The translations under genes were made by a program, and so were the position numbers. From Elysia chlorotica (lineage: Eukaryota > Mollusca > Gastropoda > Plakobranchidae), in assembly GCA_003991915.1 (NCBI GenBank), contig RQTK01000356.1:1-64000 (forward strand): 64,000 nucleotides of DNA, read 5' to 3'. The notes under the pieces are model-generated. The model did no database searches. It saw only the letters and a program-made list of their open reading frames with translations, and was not told the DNA's origin. Positions within the stretch are counted from its first letter, which is position 1, and each line of letters begins with the position of its first letter. Of the stretch, positions 46,701 to 59,000 are shown piece after piece.

Positions 46701-47444
46701 CTACAAGAACCATGATCCTGCCTTGAAGCCAAAGTTTGAGCCCTGTATTCAATGCAAAAATCCAAGGGTTAGTGAATAGAATTTACGATGTTTAAAAAAT
46801 ATCAGAGGCATTGTGGTGGTGGTAAAAAATCCAAGGGTTAGTGAATAGAATTTCTGATGTATAAAAGGCATATATATATATATATATGTAATAAACTTAT
46901 TGTGCATTAAACCATGCACAAACAACAATAAACTTAATGACACATTTCCAGATTTCGATTAAGATACTTGAATGTACAATTTTGCTTTTGTGTATGTTTC
47001 TTTTAAGATTAGAATTAAAATTGCATCATCTAATCATCAATCAATATACATACAAATCTATATACGGTAGAAGTTAAAATGTGAAAAAGAACCACAAATT
47101 GTCAAAAATTTATAATAAATAAAAACAATGTTAAAAAGCAAGTTTACAATACTCACTACAGCAAGATTTTAAAGGTCTTGTCACTTGAAGCTGTTGATTT
47201 TCACCTGTTGTTAGGCAAAGCGATCACATAAGATCACACTAGAAAAGTAAAAAATAAAAAATGTTTCCCTCCTTCTTTTCCTACAGGGTTTAAAATGTGA
47301 ATTCCTACTGTGCAAGACCTGCTGTCGCAATAGAGCCAACCTTGAAATGAAAGGATGTATAGGTATACATAATATAATAACATATAATACATTATACACC
47401 ACAATTTCTTTTGCCGTGTCTTTTAAGTATTTTGCCCACTGTGA

Positions 47445-47507
<63 letters not shown>

Positions 47508-48398
47508 GAATGCTCTCTCTCTTTCTTCTACTTTCTCTCTTTGTATTTATCTATCTCTCATACACGCACGCATGCTATTTATTTTTCTATCTGTTTATCA
47601 CCTCACACAGTGAGCGTGGTAGCTCTAGAACAGAACATCTGCTTCAGACAAAGGAGCTCCGTTGTTCGAACCCTGGCAATTCGCCCCCTACTGGTTGAGT
47701 CGGTGTCAGTTTAATGTGACCAGCTGAGACAAGAGTCATAGTATCCTTGCCTTGTCTCTTGTGTGGCAGGACAGAATTGTCAGATGACAATCTTGGGGTC
47801 CGTCCACAATATAGCCTAAATAGTGCTGACATTGGACGTTAAACCAACCCAAATACAACTACTCACCTCACAAAACACTGAAGTTACATGCAATTTTATA
47901 GGATGATTAAAAACCAATAACTTCAATATCAGAATCATGTATTGTTATTTCAGCTTTTCTTTCTCTTTGTATTTATATATTTATTTTTATTTTATTCGCT
48001 CACCTGATATGCTTGTTTGAAAAATATACCTTTTTTTCCCCTTTCATTCTTTAGGTCATAACATCAGAAGACGAGAGTTATCAGAGAAAGAAGCAATAAC
48101 ATCATCTAATAAGGAAAAGGGTCTCACTTCACCTGGAAAAGAGTTTTTAAACAATAATTCAGACTGCAGCAGTAATTCAGTGCTGCATGGGGACGACAAA
48201 GCAGAACCGAGTAGTGGTGATTCAGTTTCCGTGAACAGTGTGTTAAATCCAAAAACAGTTTTGACAGATGATCCAACAAAATGTGTACCAGCATCAGACT
48301 CTACTGCCTCGTGTAATTCAGGAGAATTGCCCCCTGAATCAGAAAATGGACACACAGTGGAAGATTCATTAGGCATTGTTTTACATTGTTCGTCCTGA
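40702..48398 (+). CDS. DUS1L: DUS1L, tRNA-dihydrouridine synthase 1-like (11 coding exons)
   Basis: FMN-dependent enzyme that reduces uridine to dihydrouridine in the tRNA D-loop (U16/U17 in yeast Dus1). Exons: 40702-40965, 41357-41516, 42413-42525, 43345-43427, 43760-43863, 44188-44332, 44774-44870, 46169-46266, 46557-46767, 47287-47362, 48055-48398; phases join into 564 residues (human 473). Catalytic TIM barrel: [64 protein letters not shown] with the catalytic Cys, [61 protein letters not shown]. Then the helical tRNA-binding region ([10 protein letters not shown]), the [20 protein letters not shown] segment and a Cys cluster ([22 protein letters not shown]) as in family members. The C-terminal exon is a long Ser-rich tail, longer than in human. 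The exon 9 donor is duplicated 69 bp downstream. Confidence 0.97.
41986..42366. mobile_element. MITE-A copy 2, DUS1L intron 2
   Basis: About 381 bp with ends CAGTGGAAACCTCATAATTC and GTTTTGTGAGGTTTCCACTG, as in the 6716-7070 copy. TA lies on the right side and TG on the left, so one TA has probably mutated. The right end lies only 46 bases before the DUS1L exon 3 acceptor. Confidence 0.85.
42724..42766 (+). repeat. SINE 3' tail fragment
   Basis: TATAGTGCTGATATTGGACA then TTAAATCAACTCAACTC matches the end of the 2768 SINE family. The rest is unrecognisable. Confidence 0.5.
45000..45182 (+). repeat. Diverged SINE copy, DUS1L intron 7
   Basis: tRNA-like head (AAGGTGTAGAACACTAGGCT, B-box-like TTTGATCCC) followed by CACTACTGGTTGGGTCAG and the end AAATGTTGGACGTAAC. 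Confidence 0.75.
46756..46853. repeat. Duplicated splice-donor segment, DUS1L exon 9 / intron 9
   Basis: The 29 bases AAAAATCCAAGGGTTAGTGA...AATTT at 46756-46784 recur exactly at 46825-46853. The first copy spans the exon 9 end and its GTTAGT donor, so the second is a ready-made decoy donor 69 bases downstream. Reading on in frame gives V-S-E-stop. Confidence 0.9.
47445..47505. repeat. (CT)n microsatellite, DUS1L intron 10
   Basis: About 60 bases of nearly pure CT. Confidence 0.97.
47608..47862 (+). repeat. Full-length SINE, DUS1L intron 10
   Basis: A-box-like GTGGTAGCTCTAGAACAGAA, B box GTTGTTCGAACCC, body GAGTCGGTGTCAGTTTAATG and tail ACATTGGACGTTAAACCAAC. Flanked by TCACCTCACA at 47598-47607 and 47863-47872. 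Confidence 0.9.
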
Positions 48399-50700
48399 TA
48401 AGTTGTATTTTACAATTGTAAGAGTATCTTCTATATACAATTAAAAAAATCTTAAAGGATCTGTGATGGGTTTGAGAAGACAGTTTTAGTGAAAGTGTAG
48501 AATAACGAACATGTATTAGGAAAAGAAGACAGGTTTCCAAGCCAATGAACTTTAAATTCAGAGCTGCTAGAGTATACAATTCTGAAAAGTCTCTTACAGA
48601 AAAAATTATCTCTGTGCTGCCAGCAATTGTTGGGATCAAGATCTGAGGGAAAGAAATTCAACATGCCATAAAAGAGAGAGGCTTTTTTTTTTATTTTTTT
48701 TCTCTTGTAAAGTGAAATAAGGAATGGAGATTTTCTTATAAGTTTACCAGATTTGTTGTGATTAGAGCAGAGTGAAAAATAACTGCTGTTATGTTTTCGT
48801 TCCCATCCTTTTATATCACAAGTTGTGATGTATCATATGTACGCTGTTTATGCGATCTCACAAGTCTTAAGATATTTAATAACTTTTCTTGATAGGCTGT
48901 TATCTTTTTTTGTTAAGACTGAACCCACTTTACTTATTTTATGAGATTGTTACACACACATTGAACCAAGTGGGTGTTTTTTTAGTTCTTTAACAGTCTA
49001 TTGATTGCTGCATTCCTGACTAATGCAATTCTTTTCAGAATATTGAAATTTTAACAGTGTTGTAAATGGAGTTTACTTGTTGTGGCTTTATTCTTTGCTG
49101 TGCTCATACGAATACCTTGAAATTTTAGAAACATTGGGTCCTGTTCAAATTTCATGAATTTATATTAATTGTATAACAATTTTTTAAAGTTCTTTGTTGT
49201 TATAATCATTTTGTTGTAAGTTTTGCCCATCTAATGAAATGATAATATGAATTTCCAAAGTTACCTATTATTGTCATTATGGTGTTTTACTTTCACTTCA
49301 GTAGATGCAAATTTATATAAAGTTTTGTAAAACATAGTTGTATGGACTTGGCTTACTTTTTTTCCTTGTTTTTCCCCACAATTTAAAGTTTATGACTTTG
49401 CACATAGGTGTAATTTAACATTGATGAACTTAAATAAAAGTTAATAGTTTTTTTGTTGTATTCTAAACCTTGTCAAAGTTATGAAATTTTTTCAAGAATT
49501 GTCATTTGATAGGTAGAGGAAGGTTAGACACATCATTTTAAAACAGCAACTCATTTGTAATGTAGTAATTGTATGTTTTCATTTTAAACAAGCGTACCTC
49601 TTCAGTGGCATTATTTATCTTCATTTTTATTTTCACTTACTTAGTACATCTGAACATAAACTGTATTATGCGCTTGAACACCATTTAACTTTCATACTGC
49701 TGAAATGATGCTTCCGTAGAAGTATTCACTGTTATTTTGTGCATTTATCTATCTGGTTACTACATGTACTGCAGTTGAAAAATTTAGTGTCTCTTACGTC
49801 TTAGTCTTACAATCATTTCAACAAACAAAAATTGCTGGGTTTTTTTTTTAATTTGTTTAAAATTTCCTTATCATAGACTGAAGTTTTTCAGATGTATCTC
49901 TTTGATGAAAGGAAATATCACTGCTGGACAGTGGGTTTTAATGTTTAATTTTTAGTTTATTTCAGACTATGCAAAACTAATTTAAGATTTTCAGAAAAAT
50001 GTGGAGAATTCAAACAACTCAGCTAAAATCAATTATCAAAAACATGTCAATTACACTCCCATCCTGAGCTGAGAGACATAATGAAAATTTTAAAGAATTC
50101 ATGTTATTTTAACTTTTATTTTGATCGTGTAATTGTATGTTATTTGGGAGGGGGGGGTGTGTTGTTGTTTTTTTTGTATTCATGTAATTTCACATATTTT
50201 TCTCTTACTCCTCATTTTTCAAAACTCAAGAATATGTACATTGTGCCTCTGAGTTGTACTGAAACATAAGATATTTAGTGATTATTGCTGCCTTATGAGT
50301 AAAATTATTTTCCTTATCTTCTTGATACAGATACTGAGATATATAGTTAAATAATACTTTTATCTAAGGGACGAATTTTTACTGTATTTTACTCCTCACT
50401 TTTGAACATTTAAAATATGTTCTTTAAGGCTCTGAGTAAAACTTAAGATATCATATAATTCTTCCTACCTCAGCTAAAACATTGTTTTCATTATTGTGAC
50501 AGTCATTTTATTTTTGCTAAAAATTATTATGGTTTGATACAGTCTATAATCAGGTTGATAATATCACCTTTAAAATATTCAATAGGTGAAATACATCAGC
50601 TGCACAAAATGTATATTTCAACTCTGTTTATGATATTGCAAAAGGAAATTAAAAGATCCTAAAAATATGTTTTGTTCATTTTCTCCTTTTGTCTTTATGT
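48399..50700 (+). other. DUS1L 3' UTR and downstream AT-rich DNA
   Basis: No exon-like sequence. The first clear AATAAA is at 49433-49438, which would give a 3' UTR of about 1.05 kb. AT-rich beyond that, with no repeat structure recognised. Confidence 0.5.
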
Positions 50701-51520
50701 GTGATTTAAGAAACATTTGTAAAACATCACTGTTTTTATCCTAGATAAAAAGTCATTCAGCTATTCTTTTTTTCTTTATAGTTATGCTTAATAACAATAC
50801 AGCACACTGTCGTTTTTCAAACTCAGGCAGAAAATAATATCAGTTCAAAAATTGAATCATCAATAAGTGTAAACCTCAAGTCAAACTCCTAATGACTGCT
50901 ACTGCCGGCATGGTAAATACAAAAAGGGCCGTGTGTGAATCATGGTTTTCGTTTGATTAAAAAAAAAGAGAAGAAAACTGTTGTTATAATAACAATAAGA
51001 AGAAGAAGAGCAAATCCTTTTATGAAACGGATCCTCGAAGTCCATAAGGACATGCTGATAAAGACTCGAGTTCAATGAAATGATATGCTTAGAGTTAGAA
51101 TTCCCAAATATTTTACCTGGGTCGAAGAGAGAACATTTTTTTGTTTAATTTTATACATTTAACTCAAAGTCATCAGACTAAGCACCGATGCTGAGATAAA
51201 AGCTGCTGGTATTACATGAGCCGAGCTGAAGAAAACCAGACAAAAGTGTGTTTGGTGGAGGAGATTTGCTGCAGTCCTATGTTCCACAAGGAATCAAGAA
51301 GCTTGAACTAAACTAAGCGAACTTTAAATAAAGCCAAATGTAGAATATCATACATTCAATAATTGATATTGACGCCACTCGACTGTCAACTCTCATATGA
51401 AAGGTGGAAAACCTACTCCCTTTACACTGTTCATATGGGATGTGTTGCATACTGGTAGTTTTAAATTGATGTTTTCGTTCAAATATGCTGACATCGAAAG
51501 AAAAAAAAGAGAGGGGAAGA
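50701..51520. other. Intergenic DNA, no gene seen
   Basis: Nothing coding or structurally distinctive was recognised. Confidence 0.45.
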
Positions 51521-51692
51521 GGTTGGTTGGGTTGGTGTAACGTCCAACGGCAGCACTGTATAGGCTATATTGTGGACGGGCCCCAAGACGGACGTCTGAC
51601 AATTTTATGTGCTGCCACACACGAGACAGGGCGGGGATACCATGACTCCTGTCTCAGCCGGTCACATTATACTGACACCAACCCAACCAGTA
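51521..51692 (-). repeat. SINE copy (2768 family), head missing
   Basis: Reverse-oriented GTAACGTCCAACGGCAGCAC, GGCTATATTGTGGACGGGCC, CAAGACGGACGTCTGACAAT, CACACACGAGACAGGGCGGG and CCAACCCAACCAGTAG. Sequence is close to the reference copy, so it is fairly young. Confidence 0.92.
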
Positions 51693-52168
51693 GAATCATA
51701 AATTTGACTTTGTGTATTTACTACTGAGGACTAGAAACGTCATATAATTATTTGTCTTTTACTATTTTGACGCAACCCCGAAGAGATTTAAAACCAGGGC
51801 ATTCACTGATTTGAAAGGTTAATAATGAGTTGACATCTAGAATTTGGCTGTGACAGGAGTAAATATGACTGCACTCTGATCGTCAGCTAAGACTTGACCA
51901 CTATCACGACAAAGAAAGAAAACCTGTTACAATTACTGATCTGCGCACGCGCTTAAACGGTGCAAATAATTATACCACGAAAAGAACTTCTTTTTTTTTT
52001 AAATTAACATCGTCCATAATCGGTGGGAAAGAATTTTTTGTTTGTTTTTATTTTTTTTACACCGTCTATAAATGGTGGAAAGGGACAGTGCCTTAAATAT
52101 GAGTTATAACTATGTCATGTGATACGATGAGACTCAGTCGGAGAGGCCATATCATATTTGGACCCCGT

Positions 52169-52234
52169 TATGTACACTTCGGACTCAGTACATGTATGGA
52201 CCCAGTTATGTACGCTTCGGACTCAGTACATGTA
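52169..52234. repeat. Short tandem duplication (about 36 bp)
   Basis: CTTCGGACTCAGTACATGTA occurs twice with TATGTAC before each copy. Confidence 0.8.
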
Positions 52235-52349
52235 GTGTCCCTGATCAATACATACTAGCTCAGGTTATTTTTTCCTTGAAAATGACGCCTGGTCACCCAA
52301 ATTTTTTGTTTTGTTTTGGGTTTTTTTCTTTTTTTTTTAGAGGAGCGGG

Positions 52350-52600
52350 AGGATGCTGGATCCTGGAGTTGAGGATGCCAAATAGAAAGACAATGTTGGT
52401 TTTTGAACGCCCGATTTCATCGCGAACGGAACCCTAAAGCGGGATATCGAACTGGTGTAGCCTACTGACATGATCATCGACCCAAATCTGTTGGAAGACG
52501 CGGCCGCCAGATCGGGACTTGATCCCGGACCTTCTGCTTTGGAAGCCGACGCTCTAACCCCAGCGCTCAGCGTTAAAATGCCCCCTTTACCCAAGATGTA
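52350..52600 (-). repeat. Probable second tRNA-derived SINE family, beside the gap
   Basis: On the minus strand an A-box-like GGGGTTAGAGCGTCGGCTTC and a B-box-like CGGGATCAAGTCCCG lie about 25 bases apart, as in a tRNA head. The body differs from the 2768 family. It contains a NotI-like GCGGCCGC, rare in this AT-rich region. Confidence 0.55.
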
Positions 52601-52640
52601 AATTAACACATTACTAAAGCGCCAATAAAACTAACACAGA

Positions 52641-52694
52641 NNNNNNNNNNNNNNNNNNNNNNNNNNNNNNNNNNNNNNNNNNNNNNNNNNNNNN
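52641..52694. other. Assembly gap (54 N)
   Basis: Run of N. The true length is unknown. Confidence 0.99.
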
Positions 52695-52865
52695 GGATTG
52701 GCGTGGAAAGATATGAGAGAGTTAATATAATATATAATACAAATGATAACCAGATCTATATCACAACCATACAAAACTTAAGTGAGGTTCGTGTATATAA
52801 ATTCGTTCCCTGTGCGGAGTGATGCCGTTTGGTTTGATCCATGCTCTGGCCGTCTTTTTGTTTTT

Positions 52866-53085
52866 AACTGGACTGTTTTGGTCTGTGTTTGTATAATGTG
52901 ACATTGGGTCTGTGTTTGTATAATGTGACATTCTGAGACATAACATATTCTGGTACCATTGATCTGTTTCAGTCTGGTAGCACGTAAAATTGTCTGACGT
53001 TGCTCTGTGAACCTCCGTGATATACATGTAGCCTAATAGCCTAGTTGCTGACGATGGGCGTTAAGAAACCAATGAGCAACATCAC
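52866..53085 (+). repeat. Diverged SINE copy
   Basis: A body piece (GGGTCTGTGTTTGTATAATG, duplicated once) is followed by GGTAGCACGTAAAATTGTCT and the tail GCTGACGATGGGCGTTAAGA. Confidence 0.6.
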
Positions 53086-53640
53086 TATAGGCAAGTCAGT
53101 TATGGATCGAAGTTGAACCATCTAAAATTAAAACGAGCCTGTCTTCTTTCGCCGTTTTGTTTCTATTGGACGTTGACCATATCCTAAACAGAAAGTAGGA
53201 AAGGATAATGCATGGAATGCACCAAACTGTCTCATCTCATTTTGAAAACATAGATTTGCCCGTGATTTAATACAACTGAATCACAGTCAAAGCCTGTTAG
53301 CCTACAAAGTACAAGCAAAGACGCGAACAATGGCAAATACCTCATGTAACCTTGGACTTACCATTAACAAAAGTAAGAGAAAATCATGGAACTTAAAATT
53401 ATAAAACGGACAACTTCGTGGTATTGAGGCCTAAAACATTGCAGGATGGAGACAGTTTCTGTTGTGTTGAGTGTTGCCTAAGATTCACTCCCCACCCAAT
53501 TCCATAAGAAGAAGAAGAAGGGGCTGTGGAAGATGTAAAGCTGATTATGGAGAATGAGAGACACAGTGAGCTGAGAAGCAACGAAGGAAAAAATAAAGGA
53601 TTTTTTATTATCACGGTGCCAAATTCTACCGTAAATTTTG

Positions 53641-53826
53641 ATTCTATTGTTATGCCATGGCACTGAAAACCGTAAAAATATGACACTAAATGTCAGTTTA
53701 TAAAATATTATGCACCAATGCCATAAAACATTGATTCTATTGCTATGTCATGGCACTGAAAACCGTAACAATATGATACTAAATGTTAGTTTTATAATAT
53801 CATATGCACCAATGCCATAAAATATA
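53641..53826. repeat. Tandem duplication of a 93-bp unit
   Basis: Two adjacent units (about 53641-53733 and 53734-53826), each with CATGGCACTGAAAACCGTAA and CACCAATGCCATAAAA, differing at several positions. Confidence 0.9.
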
Positions 53827-55750
53827 CAACATGGTGTTCACTAGGGATTTGGGTTGGGGAAAAATACACATGTACACACATAATATCAAGGCGAAACCCG
53901 ACATGGAATCCACAGACAAACCGACATAAAGGAAGAACAAAAGCGACATGGAAAAACGAACTTGAGACCAGGGGAAGAAAACGAAATGAAAGAGAATTGG
54001 GGTATTCGCACATGAAAAAATTAGAAGGAAATGTGTCGACCACCTGCATTCCACAAGGATTTGAGAGAAAAAAAAAAAAAAAAAAATGAGTCATTACACT
54101 CATTTTCACAACACCAAATTACACCTCAGAGTTTGATTCTGGTAAGCATTGAAAGCCTTAAAATGACTGTAACAGTTTTATTAAATTTATGCAGTAAAGC
54201 CACATAGAATAGAACATGAGACCCACTGCACTGAAGATTTTTTATTTGTAATGTACGATTAGGGTAGAGTTTGGGGGGGGGGGGGTAAAGTAGTCACTAG
54301 TAGGCTTATAATGTTATTATTGTTAATGATTGTACATGTGCTCTCTCTACAATAATTTTTAAAACAATTCTATAATTACCGTATTTATATCTACACTCTC
54401 ATTTTATTCGGCCTCGAGAATAATGTAAAAGCCCTTTCTAAAATGATGTGTTTGGACATTTTCCTCTCGGATTCTCAACATTTGAGAAGATAACAATGCA
54501 GTGCGGCGTTCTTTAAATAGTGATATGTACATTTTATGACAAGTACAACTCCTACAACTTATTGCACCAAGACATGATTGTTTCAAGCGCACACCCCAGT
54601 TTGTGCTATGATCTCACTAACCCAAAGATTTTATAACTAAGTAATACAAATCTATGCACTAACCTCTCCCACCCCCAGTCCCCAGCCCCCCAATGAAGAA
54701 CGCGGAAGTGGCCCCAGTTACCACTGTCCAATTGTGCATTCAACCGCATTGAACTGTAGTACTGTAGCCTACTTTTTTGTCTCAGTTGTAGCCTACTTTT
54801 TTGTCTCAGAGTTTATGACTGTTTTTTGTTTGTTTTGAGGAAGGTACTGTGCTCACAAGAGAGGTTCCATAGACCTAACCATTCAAATCGAGCTTTTAGA
54901 CGAAATGTGCGTCCGACCTTACCCACTCTGAGCATAGTCGTTCAATCTAAACCAGTCTGAGCATAGTAGGCCTATATCAGGTAAAACGTGCTTATTTTTC
55001 GAGCTTTTAGACGAAAATTAGACCTCTAGGTAGAGGCTAATGTGCGTCCGATAAAGACTCTGACTGTGACACTGAGCGTAGATTCTAGATCTAGTTGGCC
55101 ATAAAATAATACAGTTTGTCTAGATCTAGATCTATATCTAGGCTATATATTTTTTCGACTATGAATTTACCAACTTTTGTAAAGGCTACCAAGATGTAAT
55201 TGTTTACTTTTAAAAACCAGTTAAAATACATCTCCTCAACAAAATTTAGTTAATTAGAGGCTTCTAAAGATAGATCAACAATTAATGAAAATGTATCTTT
55301 GGAGAGAATATGTGTGTGTGTGCGCATGTGGGGAAGAGAGAGAGAGAGAGAGAGAGAGAGGAGTTGAATTTGACTCCCACTTACTCCTCTGTGCAATGAC
55401 CATGTGGCTGTTCACACCTGCATGTCAAACTTTGCCTGTACCCTAACAAGTGCTGGGAGTTAAGTGAGAGAGATAGGGGGTAGAAGAGAGGATCCATGGG
55501 CGAAAATGGGAGAGAGAGAAAGAGATAAAGGAAAGAAGACAAAAAAGATAAGGAGATAGAGAAAAGGGAGGGGTGGGAGAGAGAAAGACGGAAAGAGAGA
55601 GGGGGTGAGAGAGAAATAAAAGAGGGAGAGTGAGAAGCTAAAGACTCAAAGAGAGAGAGAATGAAAGAAAAAAAAGAGATAAAAAAGGGATAAAGGGAGC
55701 ATAGAGAGAGGGGGCGAGTGAGGTAAGGAAAAAAAGAGAGAAATTAAAGA
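53827..55750. other. Intergenic, TMC upstream region
   Basis: No exon recognised. Contains a 22-bp direct duplication (TAGCCTACTTTTTTGTCTCA) at about 54766-54808, a TCTAGATC tract at 55080-55145 and a long GA-rich purine tract at about 55330-55750. Confidence 0.5.
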
Positions 55751-55996
55751 GAGTTGAGTTGGGTTGGTTTAATATCCAACATCAGCACTATAAAGGCTAT
55801 ATCGTGGGTGGGCCCCAAGACTGATGTCTGATAATTTTTTATGCTGCCATGCATGAGACAGGGCAGGGATATCATGACTCCTGTTTCAGCCGATCACATT
55901 AAACTGACACCGACTCAATCATTAGGGGGTGAAATTGTCAGAGCTTGAACCTCTGACCTCCTGCTTCGAAAGCAGATTTCCTACCCCAGCCTCTAG
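55751..55996 (-). repeat. SINE copy just upstream of the TMC start exon
   Basis: Reverse-oriented GTTGGGTTGGTTTAATATCC, CTATATCGTGGGTGGGCCCC, CCATGCATGAGACAGGGCAG, and the tRNA head ending in AGCTTGAACCTCTG and CTTCGAAAGCAGATTTCCTA. Moderately diverged. It lies 70 bases before the acceptor of the first TMC coding exon. Confidence 0.88.
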
Positions 55997-56070
55997 ATTC
56001 ACTGTGGACTTATCAATGATAGTAAATGCAGAATTTTTAAAAATCTCTGTTTGCTTGCTTTCCAGGGGTG

Positions 56071-59000
56071 ATGGCAAGTGAAAACAATCTGTCAACATTT
56101 CAAGATAATGGCGTGTCACGCAGACTCGTTGCAGGTTTGTTCATGTGTAGAAAATGTTACAAATGTAGCTTACCATTGCAACATGAAACTCAGTTTCCAG
56201 ATTTGTAATTTCAACTGTGAAAAATATATTCTTAATTTCAAAACTTGTTGTGTATGTCTTGAAACACGAAAACCAATTACACGTATTTCATGTGATCAAA
56301 TAAAAAAAAAAAGGAGCCTGTCATAAAATTTACTTTAAAATTCAATAATTTCTATAATATTAATCTGGGACCTATATATTGTTTCTATAACCCCTTCGTG
56401 CCTTATATGACGTACCATGTACGTCATATTTCTCTATTTAAAAAATACGTATGTCAAGGTTTTGAGCTTGCCTTGCCGTACATGAAGTATCACGTAAGTC
56501 AAGCTTTATCGACTCAATAACTAAATAAAATCGCCAGTAATGCTAAAACTACTTAAAAATTTGGGTTTATCAATAGTTTTTACCTACAATGAAGACTCAT
56601 TTGTCTTGGAGATCTCACAAGTTACTTTATTATTTACTGCTAAACTGACACTTTCACCGCGATCATTGTTTCACTTTCACAAGCCTGTCTTCGACTCGTT
56701 CAATAGTTCTATAGAACTGTCAACAAGTGCTGAACAACCAAACAAAAAGAAAATGGAAAGCTTTGTTTGATCAAAGACAAGTGTTAGATAGCAAATTTAT
56801 TTCTGAACACAAAAATATATACTTTTATATGTTGTTTTTTTTTATAACAAAGTGGCAATTGTCTTCATTCTTAGGTCTATCAATAATCTTGAATATTCCT
56901 TGCGGTTTTCCTAGCTCAGATTTGTGCACAACTGAATCACAGACAAAAACTCCGCCACAAAGGGGTTAAAAAATCCTTGAAGGAAGTGAGAAAAACTAAG
57001 TGTAATTTTTTGTTCTATTTTTTTTTTTTTAAGCTTTGTATCTTTTCCCTTTTACTGCAAATCATGTTTAACATGATGTTTAAGTTAATACAGTATGATT
57101 GCATTTTGTAGGTTAAGAAACATCCGTACGTAACTTGATTTAAACCAAATAAATCATTTATGTGTGTAACAAAAATCCTTTTGAATGTTTTGAAACCATG
57201 TAAACCAGCTAATGCACAGTACAGCCTTAGTGATGAGGAGGACAACCTAACACCAAATCACCACTCTGGAACACAGTACATGCTCTCCAATGGTGATATC
57301 GTGACCCCAGTGTCTCAAGGAATGGTCATTGACGAGATGGAAGAAAGCATTTTCGACCAGTCTATGGTGGAGCTACGGAAGGAACTTCCCAGTAGACAGC
57401 TTGGTGAGTGCAATGCAGTGACATAATGTGTGACATAATTTATAAAGGCATTTCTAGACTTCCTTAAAATATTGAGCACAATTGTTTGTAACTTTTCTAT
57501 ACAGGAGTGATATATTACTTCATATAGGCGTTTTTAGGCAAATAGAATTTCATAATAAATAGCAAAATACATGAATTCATAAAAACATTTCTAGACTCTT
57601 TTTAATCTTGAACACTTTAGTTTACAGCTGGTAAATTACAAGTTAATGATGTATTTATTCATGAAGATATTTCCATGTTCTTTATAATCTTAAACACCAA
57701 TAATGCATAGCTCTTAAGTAACAGACTTTTAAAATCACTGAAGACCTTGCAAAAAAATGTTATAAATTATTAATTATAATGATTTACTTTGCACAAAGGA
57801 TTGTTTTGTTTGTTTTGAAAAGCATAGTAAATATTCAAAATACTGCCCTGTTTCAGATACACTCACCGAGTCGGTGACGTGGACATCGATGAGAAAACGA
57901 GCGACGAGCATTTACCACATCACCATGACCAGCAACCAGCGCCAGGAGGACGAGATTGTGGAGTCTCTGGAGAGGGAGATTGACTTGGTGGACTCCTCGC
58001 CTCAAGACATTGATGAGGCAGTGCGCACTATGCCAACCACTCTGAGCAGAAAGAGAAGTATCAAGTGGGTTTTGGTTGGGGTATGGGTCTCAATGTTATT
58101 AAAGTTATTTTATAACTGTAAAATGTTAATACAAATTTTTATTGAGAGATGGTTATTCTTTGTTTTACCAGTCTTGTTAAAGATATTTTTAAGGCTCATT
58201 AAAAAAGCTATGAGTTCTTGCAAAAAATATCCCTGAGGTGCATTTTCTATCAGGAATTCATAGCTGTCCATTATTACAACCTAAATGTTAATAAGGGATT
58301 TAAGGGATCAATAAGATAATACATTGGGGTTTTGCAAAGACAGCTGACTATTTCTTACAAATTAAAAACTTAATTCCGAAGATATCTTACTTCTGTATGC
58401 TGATTGACAATTTACTTTATAACTATCAATCTAATATTCGTAAATTAAATTAATGCACATTTTGCTTCCCTGTTCTGTCTTTTAGGCGTAAATTATCCTC
58501 AAGGAGGAAACGGAAGCTCACAAGAACTAAGCTTGTAAAGTACTGGTTTGCAATGGTAAGGCGGTGCTTTTGTTTATGATTTTAGAGGTGTCTTTAGACC
58601 TTGACTGAACTAGGGCCTTTAATAAAAAAATATTATAATCAAGTATAAGATCTCCCAAAGTATGTCTTTACTAACCTAACAGTTATACAGAAGAGTAAAG
58701 CATAGCCTCAACGTTGCCTCTTCTTTTTAGCATTTTTCGGTTAGAAAAATATAAGCCTCTTTGTTCCTTCTTCAATCCACCCAAACTAAAAAAAACTCTT
58801 CATGGTCAAATCAAACTTATTTTTATGAAAAACTTTGACTCAGTTTATTATTTCTTTTCCCTTTTCTCAGTTGTGGCAACAGACAAAATACCAGCTTCGC
58901 AAATGGAGACGCATATTTGACCTATGGAGCTCGCATCTGACGGTAATCGAGGGATGTTTTGGTACCAGTGTGGCCTCGTACTTCATCTTCCTGAAGTGGG

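Noticed and set aside
53792-54109. 105-codon hydrophobic minus-strand ORF
   Set aside because: Contains a poly-T-derived Phe run; no splice context or family match.
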